DNA from: an uncultured Candidatus Melainabacteria bacterium | GTDB taxonomy: Bacteria > Cyanobacteriota > Vampirovibrionia > Gastranaerophilales > Gastranaerophilaceae | Assembly (NCBI GenBank): GCA_934667125.1 | Contig: CAKULF010000009.1 | Span: forward strand, 1 to 37,768 | Direction: 5' to 3' | Length of the DNA stretch: 37,768 nucleotides | In this document: positions 1 to 8,630 of the stretch, piece after piece | Position numbering within the stretch: the first letter of the stretch is position 1 | Layout: each line of letters opens with the position of its first letter | Notes under the pieces: model-generated | What the model was told of the DNA's origin: nothing | Database searches by the model: none | The model's input: only the letters and a program-made list of their open reading frames with translations | Position numbers and translations under genes: made by a program

Positions 1-1
1 A

Positions 2-166
2 GCATTTATTGTTGCTACGATTATCCCATCGTATTTAACCTATCTTTTCTTCAACTTCCTAACCAAAAAATTCCCAAAACCATTCACCAAAATCGGTTAT
101 TTCTTTAGCAATCAATTCTATATTGATATGTTTAGAAAAATTCAAAAGAGATACAAAAAAGACTGA
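2..166 (+). CDS. C-terminal fragment of a membrane protein (5' end outside window)
   Basis: An open frame runs from the first bases to a TGA at 164-166 and encodes about 54 residues with no start inside the window. It begins with a hydrophobic stretch (AFIVATIIPSYLTYLFFNFL) that would make one membrane helix and ends in a basic tail (KIQKRYKKD), as expected for the cytoplasmic end of an integral membrane protein. A rho-independent terminator overlaps the stop, so this is the last gene of a plus-strand unit. Too little is present to name the family. Confidence 0.6.
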   Translation, partial: AFIVATIIPSYLTYLFFNFLTKKFPKPFTKIGYFFSNQFYIDMFRKIQKRYKKD

Positions 167-187
167 GCGTTGGCTCAGTCTTTTTTA
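155..187. terminator. Bidirectional rho-independent terminator
   Basis: AAGACTGAG (159-167) pairs with CTCAGTCTT (174-182) around a 6-nt loop. It is followed by a T-run on the plus strand and preceded by an A-run that gives a T-run on the minus strand. It sits between two convergent genes and overlaps the stop of the plus-strand one. Confidence 0.9.
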
Positions 188-1555
188 TTAATTATTCAAA
201 CTATGCAATGGTGCTGGAACACGGCCGCCACGATTTACGAAGATTTCAGAAGAATAAGGATTTACTTTCATAATTGGGGCGCTTCCTAAAAGTCCGCCAA
301 ATTCAGCACTCTCGCCAACTTTTTTACCAATAACAGGAATAATTCTAACTGCTGTTGTTTTTTTATTAATCATTCCGATTGCCATTTCATCAGCTATAAT
401 CCCTGCTATTGTGCTATTTGGGGTGTCGCCTGCTATAGCTATCATATCAAGCCCAACCGAGCAAACGCTTGTCATAGCTTCTAATTTATCAATTGTAAGT
501 GAACCAATTGTTGCCGCTTCAATCATGCCTGCATCTTCCGAAACAGGAATAAATGCGCCAGATAGACCGCCAACATAACTGCTTGCCATAATTCCACCTT
601 TTTTAACAGCGTCATTCAACATAGCAAGCGCCATAGTTGTGCCGTGTGCGCCAGCTTGTTCAAGCCCCATAGCCTTAAAAATTTCAGCAACGCTATCCCC
701 TCGAGCAGGAGTAGGAGCAAGAGATAAGTCGATTATGCCAAATGGCACGTTCAATTTTTTTGCCATTCTTCTTCCGATAAGTTCGCCTGCGGTTGTGATT
801 TTAAAAGCCATTTTTCTGATAAGTTCGCTAACTTGTCCAAAATCTGCGGTTTTATCAAGCTCTTCTATAGCGCTAGACACTACCCCAGGGCCTGAAACTC
901 CAACAGATAAAGCTGCTTCAGCTTCATTAATTCCGCAAAAAGCCCCTGCCATAAAAGGATTATCCGTTACGGCATTACAAAAACAAACAAACTTAGCAGC
1001 GCCAATACTGTCGTTTTCTTTTGTCAATTCGGCTGTTTTTTTGATTACATCTGCTGTTTTTAAAACAGCGTCCATATTAACACCAGCCTTTGATGTTCCA
1101 AGATTAACCGATGAACACAATTTTTGTGTTGTCGCTAAAGCTTCAGGAATTGAATCAAAAAATTTTAAATCTCCTTTGGTGAACCCTTTATCAACCAAAG
1201 CAGAATATCCCCCAACAAAATCAACCCCAACTTCTTGAGCTGCCTTATCAATTGTTTGAGCCAAATAAACATAATCAATATCTTCAGCACTTTCGCCTAT
1301 TAAAGAAATAGGAGTTAGCGCAATTCTTTTATTCACAATCGGAATAGAATATTCTTGTTCTATTTCGTCTGCAAATTTCACAAGATTTTGAGCATGTTTT
1401 AAAATTTTGTCATAAATTTTTGTTGCGGTTTTCTTGGTTGAAGAAGTGCAACAATCCCTTAAACTCAATGAAAGAGTTGTCGTTCTGATGTCAAGATGAT
1501 GTATTTTAATCATCTTGATTGTTTCTAAAATTTGTTGTTGATTAAAATTAGACAT
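188..1555 (-). CDS. PFL family / UPF0210 (DUF711) protein
   Basis: This 455-aa protein matches the UPF0210 (DUF711) family over its full length. Family-typical stretches include LDIRTTTLSLSLRDCC near residues 21-36, GGYSALVDKG, AGVNMDAV, and the glycine/alanine-rich second half with AGDTPNSTIAGIIADEMAIG. The family shows distant structural similarity to glycyl-radical pyruvate formate-lyase-like barrels, but its reaction is not established. There is no signal peptide, so it should be cytoplasmic. The ATG at 1555 has a GGG-type ribosome site just upstream. It is the last gene of the deoC operon, 6 bp after the ACT-domain gene. UPF0210 and UPF0237 (ACT) genes are a well-known conserved pair, which suggests the ACT protein senses a ligand for this one. 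Confidence 0.9.
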   Translation of the reverse strand: MSNFNQQQILETIKMIKIHHLDIRTTTLSLSLRDCCTSSTKKTATKIYDKILKHAQNLVKFADEIEQEYSIPIVNKRIALTPISLIGESAEDIDYVYLAQTIDKAAQEVGVDFVGGYSALVDKGFTKGDLKFFDSIPEALATTQKLCSSVNLGTSKAGVNMDAVLKTADVIKKTAELTKENDSIGAAKFVCFCNAVTDNPFMAGAFCGINEAEAALSVGVSGPGVVSSAIEELDKTADFGQVSELIRKMAFKITTAGELIGRRMAKKLNVPFGIIDLSLAPTPARGDSVAEIFKAMGLEQAGAHGTTMALAMLNDAVKKGGIMASSYVGGLSGAFIPVSEDAGMIEAATIGSLTIDKLEAMTSVCSVGLDMIAIAGDTPNSTIAGIIADEMAIGMINKKTTAVRIIPVIGKKVGESAEFGGLLGSAPIMKVNPYSSEIFVNRGGRVPAPLHSLNN

Positions 1556-1561
1556 TTTTCC

Positions 1562-1849
1562 CTAAATTGTGTGCATTTTGTCAAAAAGTTCTTTTTTCTG
1601 AACCCAAATTTCCATACCGAGTTCGTTTGATAATGAAGCCAAATCATCTTTAAAGGCCTTAAATGTGCTATCCATTTTTTCAATATTGCACAACATAATC
1701 ATAACAAAATTATCTTGCATAATTGTTTGTTTAATGTCTTCAATATTGACTTTATGATTTGCAAGACGGTTAGAAACAGCAGAAACTATTCCAACTTTGT
1801 CTTTTCCTGTAACAGTTAAAATGATTTGATTTTCGCTTGCTTTTTCCAT
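1562..1849 (-). CDS. ACT domain protein, UPF0237 family
   Basis: This 95-aa protein is a single ACT domain. After a short N-terminus, VTGKDKVGIVSAVSNRLANHKVNIEDIKQ shows the beta-alpha-beta start of an ACT fold with the usual glycine before the first helix, followed by the QDNFVMIMLCNIE strand. ACT domains bind small ligands, often amino acids, and regulate enzymes. It has no catalytic part. The gene begins 9 bp after the stop of the 65-aa gene and ends 6 bp before the UPF0210 gene, so the three are almost certainly cotranscribed. Its paired position with UPF0210 is the main clue to its partner. Confidence 0.9.
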   Translation of the reverse strand: MEKASENQIILTVTGKDKVGIVSAVSNRLANHKVNIEDIKQTIMQDNFVMIMLCNIEKMDSTFKAFKDDLASLSNELGMEIWVQKKELFDKMHTI

Positions 1850-1858
1850 AAAAGTTAC

Positions 1859-2056
1859 CTATTTTACATCGTTTTTTACAACAATTAAATTGTTCATGAT
1901 TTTCATTGCAACGGTTGGAAACACAACGTTTTTAAGCCCGTCTGCAACCGAAACTACGCTTCTGGCTTTCAAAACAACTTCTTCGCCTTTATACATAAAA
2001 GTATAATCTGTATCCCTGTCTGAGCGAATAGTGATTTTGTTTTCTTCTTTGGTCAT
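1859..2056 (-). CDS. Small conserved-looking protein of unknown function (65 aa)
   Basis: I do not recognise this family. The 65-residue product has no membrane segment or signal peptide and looks like a small beta-rich domain (ITIRSDRDTDYTFMYKGEEVVLKARSVVSV, then a helix and NNLIVVKND). Evidence that it is real: its ATG overlaps the deoC stop codon in a TAATG arrangement, indicating translational coupling, and it is followed after 9 bp by the ACT gene. It may be a partner or structural subunit of one of the operon's enzymes; that is inference only. Confidence 0.7.
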   Translation of the reverse strand: MTKEENKITIRSDRDTDYTFMYKGEEVVLKARSVVSVADGLKNVVFPTVAMKIMNNLIVVKNDVK

Positions 2057-2718
2057 TATTTTTCCTCTCCTGAAATTATATCTGTTCCGCTTGAAGTTCC
2101 AAGCCTTGCTGCTCCTGCTTCAATTAAAGCTTTTGCCTTGGCATAATCTTTAATTCCGCCGCTTGCTTTAACTTGAAGCCCAAAAGGACTAACTGTTTTA
2201 TACATAAGCGCAACATCTTCAACTTTAGCGCCAACACCACCTTTAACAAAGCCTGTTGAAGTTTTAACAAAATCAGCTCCGCCTTCAACTGCGCATTTTG
2301 AAGCGATTTCAATTTCTTCTTTTGTTAAAAGGTCTGTTTCCAAAATGACTTTTAAATTATTATTTTTGCAAACTTCTTTTGTTAATTTAATATCAGAAGT
2401 GACTTTTTTATAGTCTTTATTTTTTAGAGCGGAAATGTTTAAAACTGTGTCAACCTCATCTGCTCCAAGCTCAAGAGCCTTTTGAGTTTGATATTGAATA
2501 ACATCAATTGTATTATTTGCAAGAGGAAAATTAACAACAGTAACAATTTTTGTGTCGCTATCTTTTAATAATTTCTTTGCTAAATCGATGTAGTTTAGGT
2601 TGATACAAACTCCAAAAAAGTTGTATTTTATGGCGTCATTTGCCATTTTTTCGATATCTGCTATTGTAGCGTCCGGTTTTAGAACCGTATGTTCAATATA
2701 ATTGTTTATATTTTTCAT
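2056..2718 (-). CDS. deoC: Deoxyribose-phosphate aldolase
   Basis: DeoC cleaves 2-deoxy-D-ribose 5-phosphate to acetaldehyde and glyceraldehyde 3-phosphate in deoxynucleoside salvage. The class I aldolase barrel is clear: HTVLKPDAT near residue 10, VVNFPLA, the acidic ADEVDTVLNIS with Asp90, the Schiff-base lysine Lys152 in VKTSTGF, and the second active-site lysine Lys184 in KASGGIK. I start the gene at 2718, giving 220 aa, which fits short bacterial DeoC proteins. The open frame extends 11 codons further to 2751, but that part is not family-like and overlaps the upstream gene. A TATAAT hexamer lies 9 nt before this ATG (2728-2733, minus strand), with no good Shine-Dalgarno sequence. It heads the operon with the 65-aa, ACT and UPF0210 genes. 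Confidence 0.93.
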   Translation of the reverse strand: MKNINNYIEHTVLKPDATIADIEKMANDAIKYNFFGVCINLNYIDLAKKLLKDSDTKIVTVVNFPLANNTIDVIQYQTQKALELGADEVDTVLNISALKNKDYKKVTSDIKLTKEVCKNNNLKVILETDLLTKEEIEIASKCAVEGGADFVKTSTGFVKGGVGAKVEDVALMYKTVSPFGLQVKASGGIKDYAKAKALIEAGAARLGTSSGTDIISGEEK

Positions 2719-2728
2719 AGTAAAACTA

Positions 2729-3739
2729 TTATAGCAAAACAAGATTATCATAGCTAGGTTTTTCTTGTTTATTTATAACTTGAATTATATTTTTCATTGT
2801 TACATCAATTATTCTTTTATTTGCTTCAACCGTATTATAGGCGTTATGCGGCGTTATTATTACGTTTTCAAGCTCTATCAATTTTTTAATAAAGAAATAT
2901 TTTTTATAACAAAATTCTTTAATATTATTTTGTTTTTGACATTTATCAAAATTTTGGCACAACAATTCTTCACATTCCGTAACATCAAGCGCCGCTCCTT
3001 GAAGTTTTTTGTTCAAAAGCGCTTTATATAAAGCAAAAGTATCAACAATTTCCCCTCTTGCAACATTAATTAGAAAACTTGTTTTTTTAACCAAATTTAA
3101 AGTAAATTTATTAATCATTTTTCTTGTTTGATTAGTCAAAGGACAAGTTATGACTATATAATCAGATTTTTTAAGCAATTCATCAAATTCAACATAATTA
3201 TATGCTCCAACATTATTAATATCATACACTAAAGCTTCCATATTAAAGCCATAAGCAATATTTAAGACTTTTCGCCCGATTTTTCCTAAACCCACTATAC
3301 CAATCGTCTTTTTATTTAAGTCAAAACCTGTTAGATTTTCATAGTTTATATCCCCTTTTAGAATGTCGTTTTGAGCTTTTGAGATTTTCCTGTTCAAACT
3401 TAAAATAAGAGCAAAAACATATTCAGCAACCGTAAAAGAACCATATTCAGGAACGTTAAAAACCTTGATATTGTTGTCTTTGCAGTATTTTAAATCAACA
3501 TTAGAAAAACCCGTTGAGCGAAGAAAAATATATTTTAAATTTTTGAATTGTTCTAAAACTTTTTTATTTAATTCCGATTGCACAAAAACACTTATAGCAA
3601 CAGCGTCTATAAATTTTTCATCTATAAAAGTGTTTGAATTTAGAGGAATTTTAAAGAAATACGGCTCAAGATTAGAGGGAATATTTTCGCTTAAATAGTT
3701 AAATTCGTTTTCTTTGATATCGTAAAAAATAGTTTTCAT
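2729..3739 (-). CDS. D-isomer-specific 2-hydroxyacid dehydrogenase (D-lactate dehydrogenase-like)
   Basis: This 336-aa NAD-dependent oxidoreductase belongs to the D-2-hydroxyacid dehydrogenase family, which interconverts 2-oxo acids and D-2-hydroxy acids. Visible motifs are the Rossmann glycine loop GIVGLGKIG (residues 147-155), the substrate-binding and catalytic Arg228 in NVARGEIVD, Glu257 in LDVTECE, and His298 in ITPHNAYNT. The YDIKENE opening and overall length fit the D-lactate dehydrogenase branch, but the substrate cannot be fixed from sequence. It lies just upstream of deoC on the same strand, and its last bases overlap the deoC promoter region. The ATG at 3739 lacks a clear Shine-Dalgarno; a TATATT hexamer is 7 nt upstream, so it too may be leaderless. 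Confidence 0.88.
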   Translation of the reverse strand: MKTIFYDIKENEFNYLSENIPSNLEPYFFKIPLNSNTFIDEKFIDAVAISVFVQSELNKKVLEQFKNLKYIFLRSTGFSNVDLKYCKDNNIKVFNVPEYGSFTVAEYVFALILSLNRKISKAQNDILKGDINYENLTGFDLNKKTIGIVGLGKIGRKVLNIAYGFNMEALVYDINNVGAYNYVEFDELLKKSDYIVITCPLTNQTRKMINKFTLNLVKKTSFLINVARGEIVDTFALYKALLNKKLQGAALDVTECEELLCQNFDKCQKQNNIKEFCYKKYFFIKKLIELENVIITPHNAYNTVEANKRIIDVTMKNIIQVINKQEKPSYDNLVLL

Positions 3740-3783
3740 AAAATAAAATATATTCTTTTAGTCCATTTTTTTGTATAGGATAG

Positions 3784-3813
3784 TTGTCTAAACATTTAAT
3801 CTTATTGTAAAAT
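3784..3813 (+). promoter_or_regulatory. Putative sigma-70 promoter of the solute-binding protein gene
   Basis: TTGTCT (3784-3789) and TAAAAT (3808-3813) are separated by 18 bp. They lie about 15 bp before the coding sequence, whose GGAG ribosome site sits between the -10 and the ATG. The site is also close to the divergent 2-hydroxyacid dehydrogenase start. Confidence 0.45.
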
Positions 3814-3828
3814 TAGTTAGGAGATTAT

Positions 3829-5073
3829 ATGAAAAAAATATTAATTGTAATTTTAGCTATTGCGTTGGTTTTAGGCGGTTTTTTTGTTTATAAAAAGAAA
3901 AATAAAATAATTGATACAAGAAAAACCATAACTTTCTGGTCTATTCAATTAAAACCGATTTATGAAGTTCAAATGAACAACATAATTAAGCAATTTGAAA
4001 ATAAACATCCTGATTATAAAATTCAATGGATTGATATTCCAATTAATGAAGCTCAAAAAAGAACTCTAGCTTCAATATTATCTTCAACTCCGCCCGATTT
4101 AATTAACTTAAATCCTGATTTTTCAGTTTTATTAGCCCAAAAAAACACTTTAGAATTTTTAGATGATAAAGATTTATCTCAATTTAGCCCATCTTTAATT
4201 GAAAATTTGAAATACGATAATAAAGTTTATGCGCTTCCGTTTTATGCAACAAGCGCTGTGACGATTTATAACAAGAAAAATTATGATGAGTGTTTTAATA
4301 AAAAATTCATAAAAACTTATGATGAGATGTTTGATATATCATCAAAATTTGCGCAATGCTCAAAAATTGCAACTTTTGCCGCTTCTTTAAATGAAAACGC
4401 TACAACAGCAAAGATTTTAAATAAATATGATATATCTGATTATTCAACAGAAGAAGAAAAAAACCTAACAAGCGAAATTTTTTTCAATTTGAATAAAATG
4501 TATAAAAACGACGAACTTCCAAAAGACACGATGGCGCTATCTCATAGAGAAGTCATTGAAAAATATATGGCGCAAAAAGTTAATATAATTGTTGCCGGAG
4601 CGAATTTTATTTATATGATTAAAAAATCAGCTCCTGAAGTTTATGAAAATTCTGAAATAACCAATCAATTGACGGGCAAAAACGGTAAATATGATATTTC
4701 TTTAATGAATTTAATTATCCCAAAACGAGCAAAATACAAGGATTTAGCTTTTGAATTTGCGCAAACATTAACAAACAAAGAAAATCAACTTGAATTTGCA
4801 AAATTAACAAATGTTTTGCCTGCAAATAAATATGCCCTATCTGACCCGTATTTTACAACTTGCGAAAACGATTTGTATGATAAATCAAGATGTATTAGCG
4901 CAAATCAATTGAAAAAGCTGAATAATACTACGTTTAATGAGAAATATAAAAAAGAAATAAATGAAGTTATTAATAAAACTCTTGAAGAAATTCTTTTAAA
5001 TCCTGATACAAAAGAAAACGATATAGTTCAAAAAGTGGATAGTTTGAGCGAAAAAATAAGACTTTATAATTAG
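3829..5073 (+). CDS. ABC transporter extracellular solute-binding protein, family 1 (sugar type)
   Basis: This 414-aa protein starts with a membrane anchor or signal segment (ILIVILAIALVLGGFFVY, residues 4-21) followed by lysines. No lipobox cysteine is visible, so it is probably held by an uncleaved helix. The rest reads as a carbohydrate-type periplasmic binding protein: TITFWSIQLKPIYEVQMNNIIKQFE near the start, then PDLINLNPD, YALPFYATSAVTIYNKK and a C-terminal NKENQLEFAKLTNVLPANK. A strong GGAG ribosome site precedes the ATG. The next gene is a GH57 enzyme, suggesting the ligand is a glucan oligosaccharide, but no permease or ATPase genes are in the window, so it must use components encoded elsewhere. 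Confidence 0.82.
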   Translation: MKKILIVILAIALVLGGFFVYKKKNKIIDTRKTITFWSIQLKPIYEVQMNNIIKQFENKHPDYKIQWIDIPINEAQKRTLASILSSTPPDLINLNPDFSVLLAQKNTLEFLDDKDLSQFSPSLIENLKYDNKVYALPFYATSAVTIYNKKNYDECFNKKFIKTYDEMFDISSKFAQCSKIATFAASLNENATTAKILNKYDISDYSTEEEKNLTSEIFFNLNKMYKNDELPKDTMALSHREVIEKYMAQKVNIIVAGANFIYMIKKSAPEVYENSEITNQLTGKNGKYDISLMNLIIPKRAKYKDLAFEFAQTLTNKENQLEFAKLTNVLPANKYALSDPYFTTCENDLYDKSRCISANQLKKLNNTTFNEKYKKEINEVINKTLEEILLNPDTKENDIVQKVDSLSEKIRLYN

Positions 5074-5082
5074 CTATACAGC

Positions 5083-5111
5083 TTGCTTATAAACGATAAA
5101 ATCACTATAAT
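5083..5111 (+). promoter_or_regulatory. Promoter of the GH57 gene, predicted leaderless
   Basis: TTGCTT (5083-5088), a 17-bp spacer and a perfect TATAAT (5106-5111) lie only 6 nt before the ATG at 5118. Transcription starting about 7 nt after the -10 would begin at the A of the start codon. No Shine-Dalgarno sequence can exist in such a transcript. Confidence 0.7.
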
Positions 5112-5117
5112 AAAATT

Positions 5118-7352
5118 ATGAAAAAATTAAATATAGCTTTTATTTGGCATTTTCATCAGCCAAATTATCAACAAAACTATGAAAGCGAGTTTTTGCTCCC
5201 TTGGACAAGGCTTCATGCCAGCAAAGATTATCTTGATATGTTGAAAAAAGTTGATAATTTTAAGAATTTAAAGCTTAATTTCGATTTTTCGCCCGTTTTG
5301 TTGTCTTCTCTTCAAAAATATACTCAAGGGCTTCAAGACACCCATCTTAGGCTACTTTTAAAAGATGTTGAAGATTTAACAAACGAAGATAAAATATTCA
5401 TTTTAAACAATTATTTTGATTTGAACTATAAAAATATGGTTCTATCAAGGCAATATTTTGCTCAATTATATAACAAACGTGCAAACGCTAAAGAATTAAA
5501 TCTTGATATGTTCACTCTTCAAGAATATTCGGACATTATGGCGAATTTTACCTTGCTTTGGATAGATAAAACTTTTTTAAACGACTATCCAAAATTAAAG
5601 GAATTATATTCAAAAGAAGAAAATTATACCCTTGAAGATAGAAAAAATATTTATGAAATTCAACTTGATATAATTAAAAGAATTTTGACTGAATATAAAA
5701 AATATCAAGATGAAAACAAAATCGAAGTTTCAATAAGCCCGTATTATCATCCTGTTTTGCCTTTGTTGATTGATTTCAAGGGAAAAGAGATTAAAAATTT
5801 TGAAAATCTTCCAAATAATGCTTCTTTTTTAAAAGACGCTCAATGGCAAGTTGAACAAGCGATAAAAAAATATCAGGAAATTTTTGAAAAAAATCCAAAA
5901 GGAATGTGGCTTTCAGAGCAATGCGTTTGCCCAAAATCCGCAGAATTATTATCCCAAAACGGAATAAAATGGACTGTTTTAGACGAAGGAATATTATCCA
6001 AAACCATCAAAAAGAACTTTATAAGAGATTTTGAGGGAAATCTTGAAAATCCTTTTGACTTAAATCGTTTGTACAAAACAAAAGCAAAATATCCGATTAA
6101 TATTTTGTTTTCGGATTCGTTTTTTGCCAATTTGTTAAATTTCGGCTATGGCAACTATGACGCTAAAATCGCCGCAAACGATATGTATGATAAAATCAAA
6201 ATCATCCAATCTAAATTATCCTCTTCTCCTGTAGAGGACCATATTTTAACCATTGCGCTTGATGGGGAAAATTGCTGGGAAACTTATGCAAACGATGGCG
6301 ATGATTTTCTAAATTGTTTATATTCTTTAATTACAGAGGATGAGAGCCTTGAAACCGTTTTGGTTGGCGATTTTATAGAAAAAAGCCAAGTTCAAGGATT
6401 GGACAATCTTAAATCAGGTTCTTGGATTAAAAGAAATTTTGACCTTTGGATAGGTGAACCAACTAAAAACGTTGCGTGGCTTTATCTTTCAACTGTTAAA
6501 AAAGATATTGAAAAATATAAACAAGACGAAGACAAAAAAAGAAAAACCCAAGAAGAAATAAATCTTCTTGAAGAAAAATTTAAACTTGCAAAAAGAGAAA
6601 TCTTAATTGCCCAAAGCAGCGACTGGTATTGGTGGTATGGTGAACCGAACGAGTCTAAAAGCGATGGCGTTTTCGACTTTTTATTCAGACAACATTTAAT
6701 AAATGCTTATAAAATTTTAGATATCGAAGTTCCGCAATATCTAACAATTCCTCTTGCAAACGCTACAAAAAGACCCCTAAGAAACCCAGTAGGCATTATT
6801 AAACCTGATTTATCCGCAATTAATTGCGACTTAATACAATGGCAAGAAGCAGGCTATATCTTTGTTCCGGATAGTCCGACTTCTAATGTTTCAAGATTAA
6901 TTAAAAATATTCATTTTGGATATGACGAAAATAATTTATATTTTAGATTTGAATTAAACAAAAATTCAATCAAAATGCAGCTTCAAGGAATTAGAAATCA
7001 AATTGCAATTTATATAATTAATGAAAATAACAAACATTTTTCGCCGATTCGTTTCGTAAACAAAAACGAAAACATTTATCCGATTATCAAAAACCAATTC
7101 AGCGACGAAATTCGCTTTGTGTTTGATAATAATTCAATTTCAAAAATCTATTTCAACAAAGCAATAAACTATGGGCTTTGGAGTCAAACAATCGCTAAAA
7201 ATTCAAAAATAACCTATAACGACACAATCGAGTTAAAAATTGCTTTTGAAGATATTTCAATCGTTTCAAAGGATATATCTTTCTGCATAATCGATTCAAC
7301 AAACGAATTAATAAACGAAGTTTATCCGCAAGATGTCTTAATTTCCTTGTAA
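5118..7352 (+). CDS. Glycoside hydrolase family 57 protein (alpha-amylase/amylopullulanase-like)
   Basis: This 744-aa protein has the GH57 catalytic domain in its first half. The N-terminal HFHQP motif (residues 11-15) is diagnostic. The nucleophile region is GMWLSEQ with Glu267, and the general-acid region is ALDGENCWE with Asp382. The later SDWYWWYGEP motif (near residue 510) is typical of the amylopullulanase subgroup. The C-terminal 180 residues form a beta-rich domain (LYFRFELNKN and onward) like those of related glucan enzymes. No signal peptide is present, so it should act in the cytoplasm on alpha-glucans, consistent with glgC elsewhere in the window. Family members hydrolyse or transfer alpha-1,4/1,6 glucans; the exact activity is not decidable here. 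The end overlaps the convergent peptidase gene by 15 bp. Confidence 0.9.
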   Translation: MKKLNIAFIWHFHQPNYQQNYESEFLLPWTRLHASKDYLDMLKKVDNFKNLKLNFDFSPVLLSSLQKYTQGLQDTHLRLLLKDVEDLTNEDKIFILNNYFDLNYKNMVLSRQYFAQLYNKRANAKELNLDMFTLQEYSDIMANFTLLWIDKTFLNDYPKLKELYSKEENYTLEDRKNIYEIQLDIIKRILTEYKKYQDENKIEVSISPYYHPVLPLLIDFKGKEIKNFENLPNNASFLKDAQWQVEQAIKKYQEIFEKNPKGMWLSEQCVCPKSAELLSQNGIKWTVLDEGILSKTIKKNFIRDFEGNLENPFDLNRLYKTKAKYPINILFSDSFFANLLNFGYGNYDAKIAANDMYDKIKIIQSKLSSSPVEDHILTIALDGENCWETYANDGDDFLNCLYSLITEDESLETVLVGDFIEKSQVQGLDNLKSGSWIKRNFDLWIGEPTKNVAWLYLSTVKKDIEKYKQDEDKKRKTQEEINLLEEKFKLAKREILIAQSSDWYWWYGEPNESKSDGVFDFLFRQHLINAYKILDIEVPQYLTIPLANATKRPLRNPVGIIKPDLSAINCDLIQWQEAGYIFVPDSPTSNVSRLIKNIHFGYDENNLYFRFELNKNSIKMQLQGIRNQIAIYIINENNKHFSPIRFVNKNENIYPIIKNQFSDEIRFVFDNNSISKIYFNKAINYGLWSQTIAKNSKITYNDTIELKIAFEDISIVSKDISFCIIDSTNELINEVYPQDVLISL

Positions 7353-8558
7353 ATCATTAAATAAATCAGGCCCGTGGAATTTTAAATATTCTCTATTAAC
7401 ATAATCAGGATATTTTTTACCCTCTAGCCTTGCTGAAATATATTCTGCTACAAATTCAGCAGGCGAAGTTCCTGCGTATTCACATACAACATCTGCAACA
7501 TATTTTGGAATTGTTGAAAGTTCAACAAACAAAGTATCTTTTCCGCTCAAGTTGCTAAAATGAATATAGTGCGCTAATTCATGGGCATAAATTGTTTTTG
7601 CCAAATGATAAGGATGTTGATTGTGCATATAATTTTCCACCGTTGAATCTTCAAGCCTATCTATATCATAATTTGTGTTAATTCTAATAGTTACATCGTT
7701 TCTTGAAACGTCGTTTTCGGTGTATTTATCTAAATCTTCAAGGGTCAAAAGCCCCTCGCTATGTTTTTTCTTAAGCTCATCAGTCATATAAAACCTTGTA
7801 GCGCTGGCATTTGCAATAGTTGTTATATCGGCTGAGCCATCATCATTTCTCATATCTTCATGGGCAATTTGAAGCCCGTCAAATAATTTTTCTTGATTTT
7901 TATAGTGTATATCTTTATACATCATAACAGCGTCATACCAAATAACAGCTTCTGCTACTGAAGCAAAATAATCTATATCAATTCCAAATTCATTTTTGAA
8001 AAATTCTTTTGCTTCTTTTGCCGTTTTAAAAGGAATGGTTCTATCAACTCCTGTTGAAGTTATTGTTTCATAATGTTTATCGGATGAATGAAAAACATAG
8101 GTAGCTTCATTATTATATCTTGGGTTAGGATTTCGATATATTAGGCTTTCTTTTCCGTTTTTTCTTCTGATTATTGTAGTATTTAAAGGATAAGAAAAAT
8201 ATGTTTGCTTATATAAGGCGGATTTATCTTGAAATTCAACCTTTCCATCGGCTTTAGACATCATTGGTTGATTATAAAAATATTTCTTTTCTTCATCATT
8301 TCTATAGCTTGATGATTCTTTAATTTTTCCATTTTCAAAAGTAAATAGCGCAACTTCTTCGTCTTTTGCGTTAAAACCGATTGCGCTGCCTGTGAAGTTT
8401 TTGCCGTCTTGGTCCAAAATTAAACCGTCATATAGATATAAATTTTGACCTTTAATATCTTTTAAACCCGTAGTTCTTATTATATCCAAAGGTTTTTTGA
8501 ATTTTTTTGCGCAAAAATATGGGGATGTTGTTCTGATGTTGTTAAAATTTATGTGCAT
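7338..8558 (-). CDS. Putative zinc metallopeptidase (HELAH), unknown family
   Basis: This 406-aa protein carries a zinc-peptidase signature, HELAH, at residues 326-330. It is preceded by AKTIYA and followed by SPAEFVAEYIS (365-375), where a Glu could be the third zinc ligand, as in gluzincins. The first half has strand-turn repeats (GSAIGFNAKDEEVALFTFENGKIKES, ESLIYRNPN) like the MORN-type proteins nearby at 17623 and 23397. There is no ordinary signal peptide; instead there is a short N-terminus (MHINFNNIRTTSPYF) before the first domain. The ATG at 8558 is 6 nt after a TATAAT, predicting a leaderless transcript. I do not recognise a named family. Substrate and location are unknown. Confidence 0.75.
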   Translation of the reverse strand: MHINFNNIRTTSPYFCAKKFKKPLDIIRTTGLKDIKGQNLYLYDGLILDQDGKNFTGSAIGFNAKDEEVALFTFENGKIKESSSYRNDEEKKYFYNQPMMSKADGKVEFQDKSALYKQTYFSYPLNTTIIRRKNGKESLIYRNPNPRYNNEATYVFHSSDKHYETITSTGVDRTIPFKTAKEAKEFFKNEFGIDIDYFASVAEAVIWYDAVMMYKDIHYKNQEKLFDGLQIAHEDMRNDDGSADITTIANASATRFYMTDELKKKHSEGLLTLEDLDKYTENDVSRNDVTIRINTNYDIDRLEDSTVENYMHNQHPYHLAKTIYAHELAHYIHFSNLSGKDTLFVELSTIPKYVADVVCEYAGTSPAEFVAEYISARLEGKKYPDYVNREYLKFHGPDLFNDLQGN

Positions 8559-8564
8559 TTTGAA

Positions 8565-8607
8565 ATTATATTTAAAGAATTATCCTTTACAATTATTTAA
8601 AGGATAA
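8565..8607 (-). promoter_or_regulatory. Peptidase promoter with a palindrome over the -35 box
   Basis: On the minus strand TTGTAA (8587-8592) and TATAAT (8565-8570) are 16 bp apart, with the ATG 6 nt downstream. A perfect 10-bp inverted repeat, TTATCCTTTA (8580-8589) and TAAAGGATAA (8598-8607) with an 8-nt centre, covers the -35 box. It is not followed by a T-run, so it fits an operator better than a terminator. The upstream kinase gene ends 24 bp away. Confidence 0.55.
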
Positions 8608-8630
8608 ACAAAAAAATTTTTGCCTTAAAA

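Noticed and set aside
639..1238. 199-aa plus-strand frame
   Set aside because: It is antisense to the UPF0210 gene, whose motifs are clear on the minus strand.
2719..2751. Longer DeoC start at 2751
   Set aside because: The extra 11 residues are not DeoC-like and overlap the upstream gene; the ATG at 2718 gives the family-typical N-terminus.
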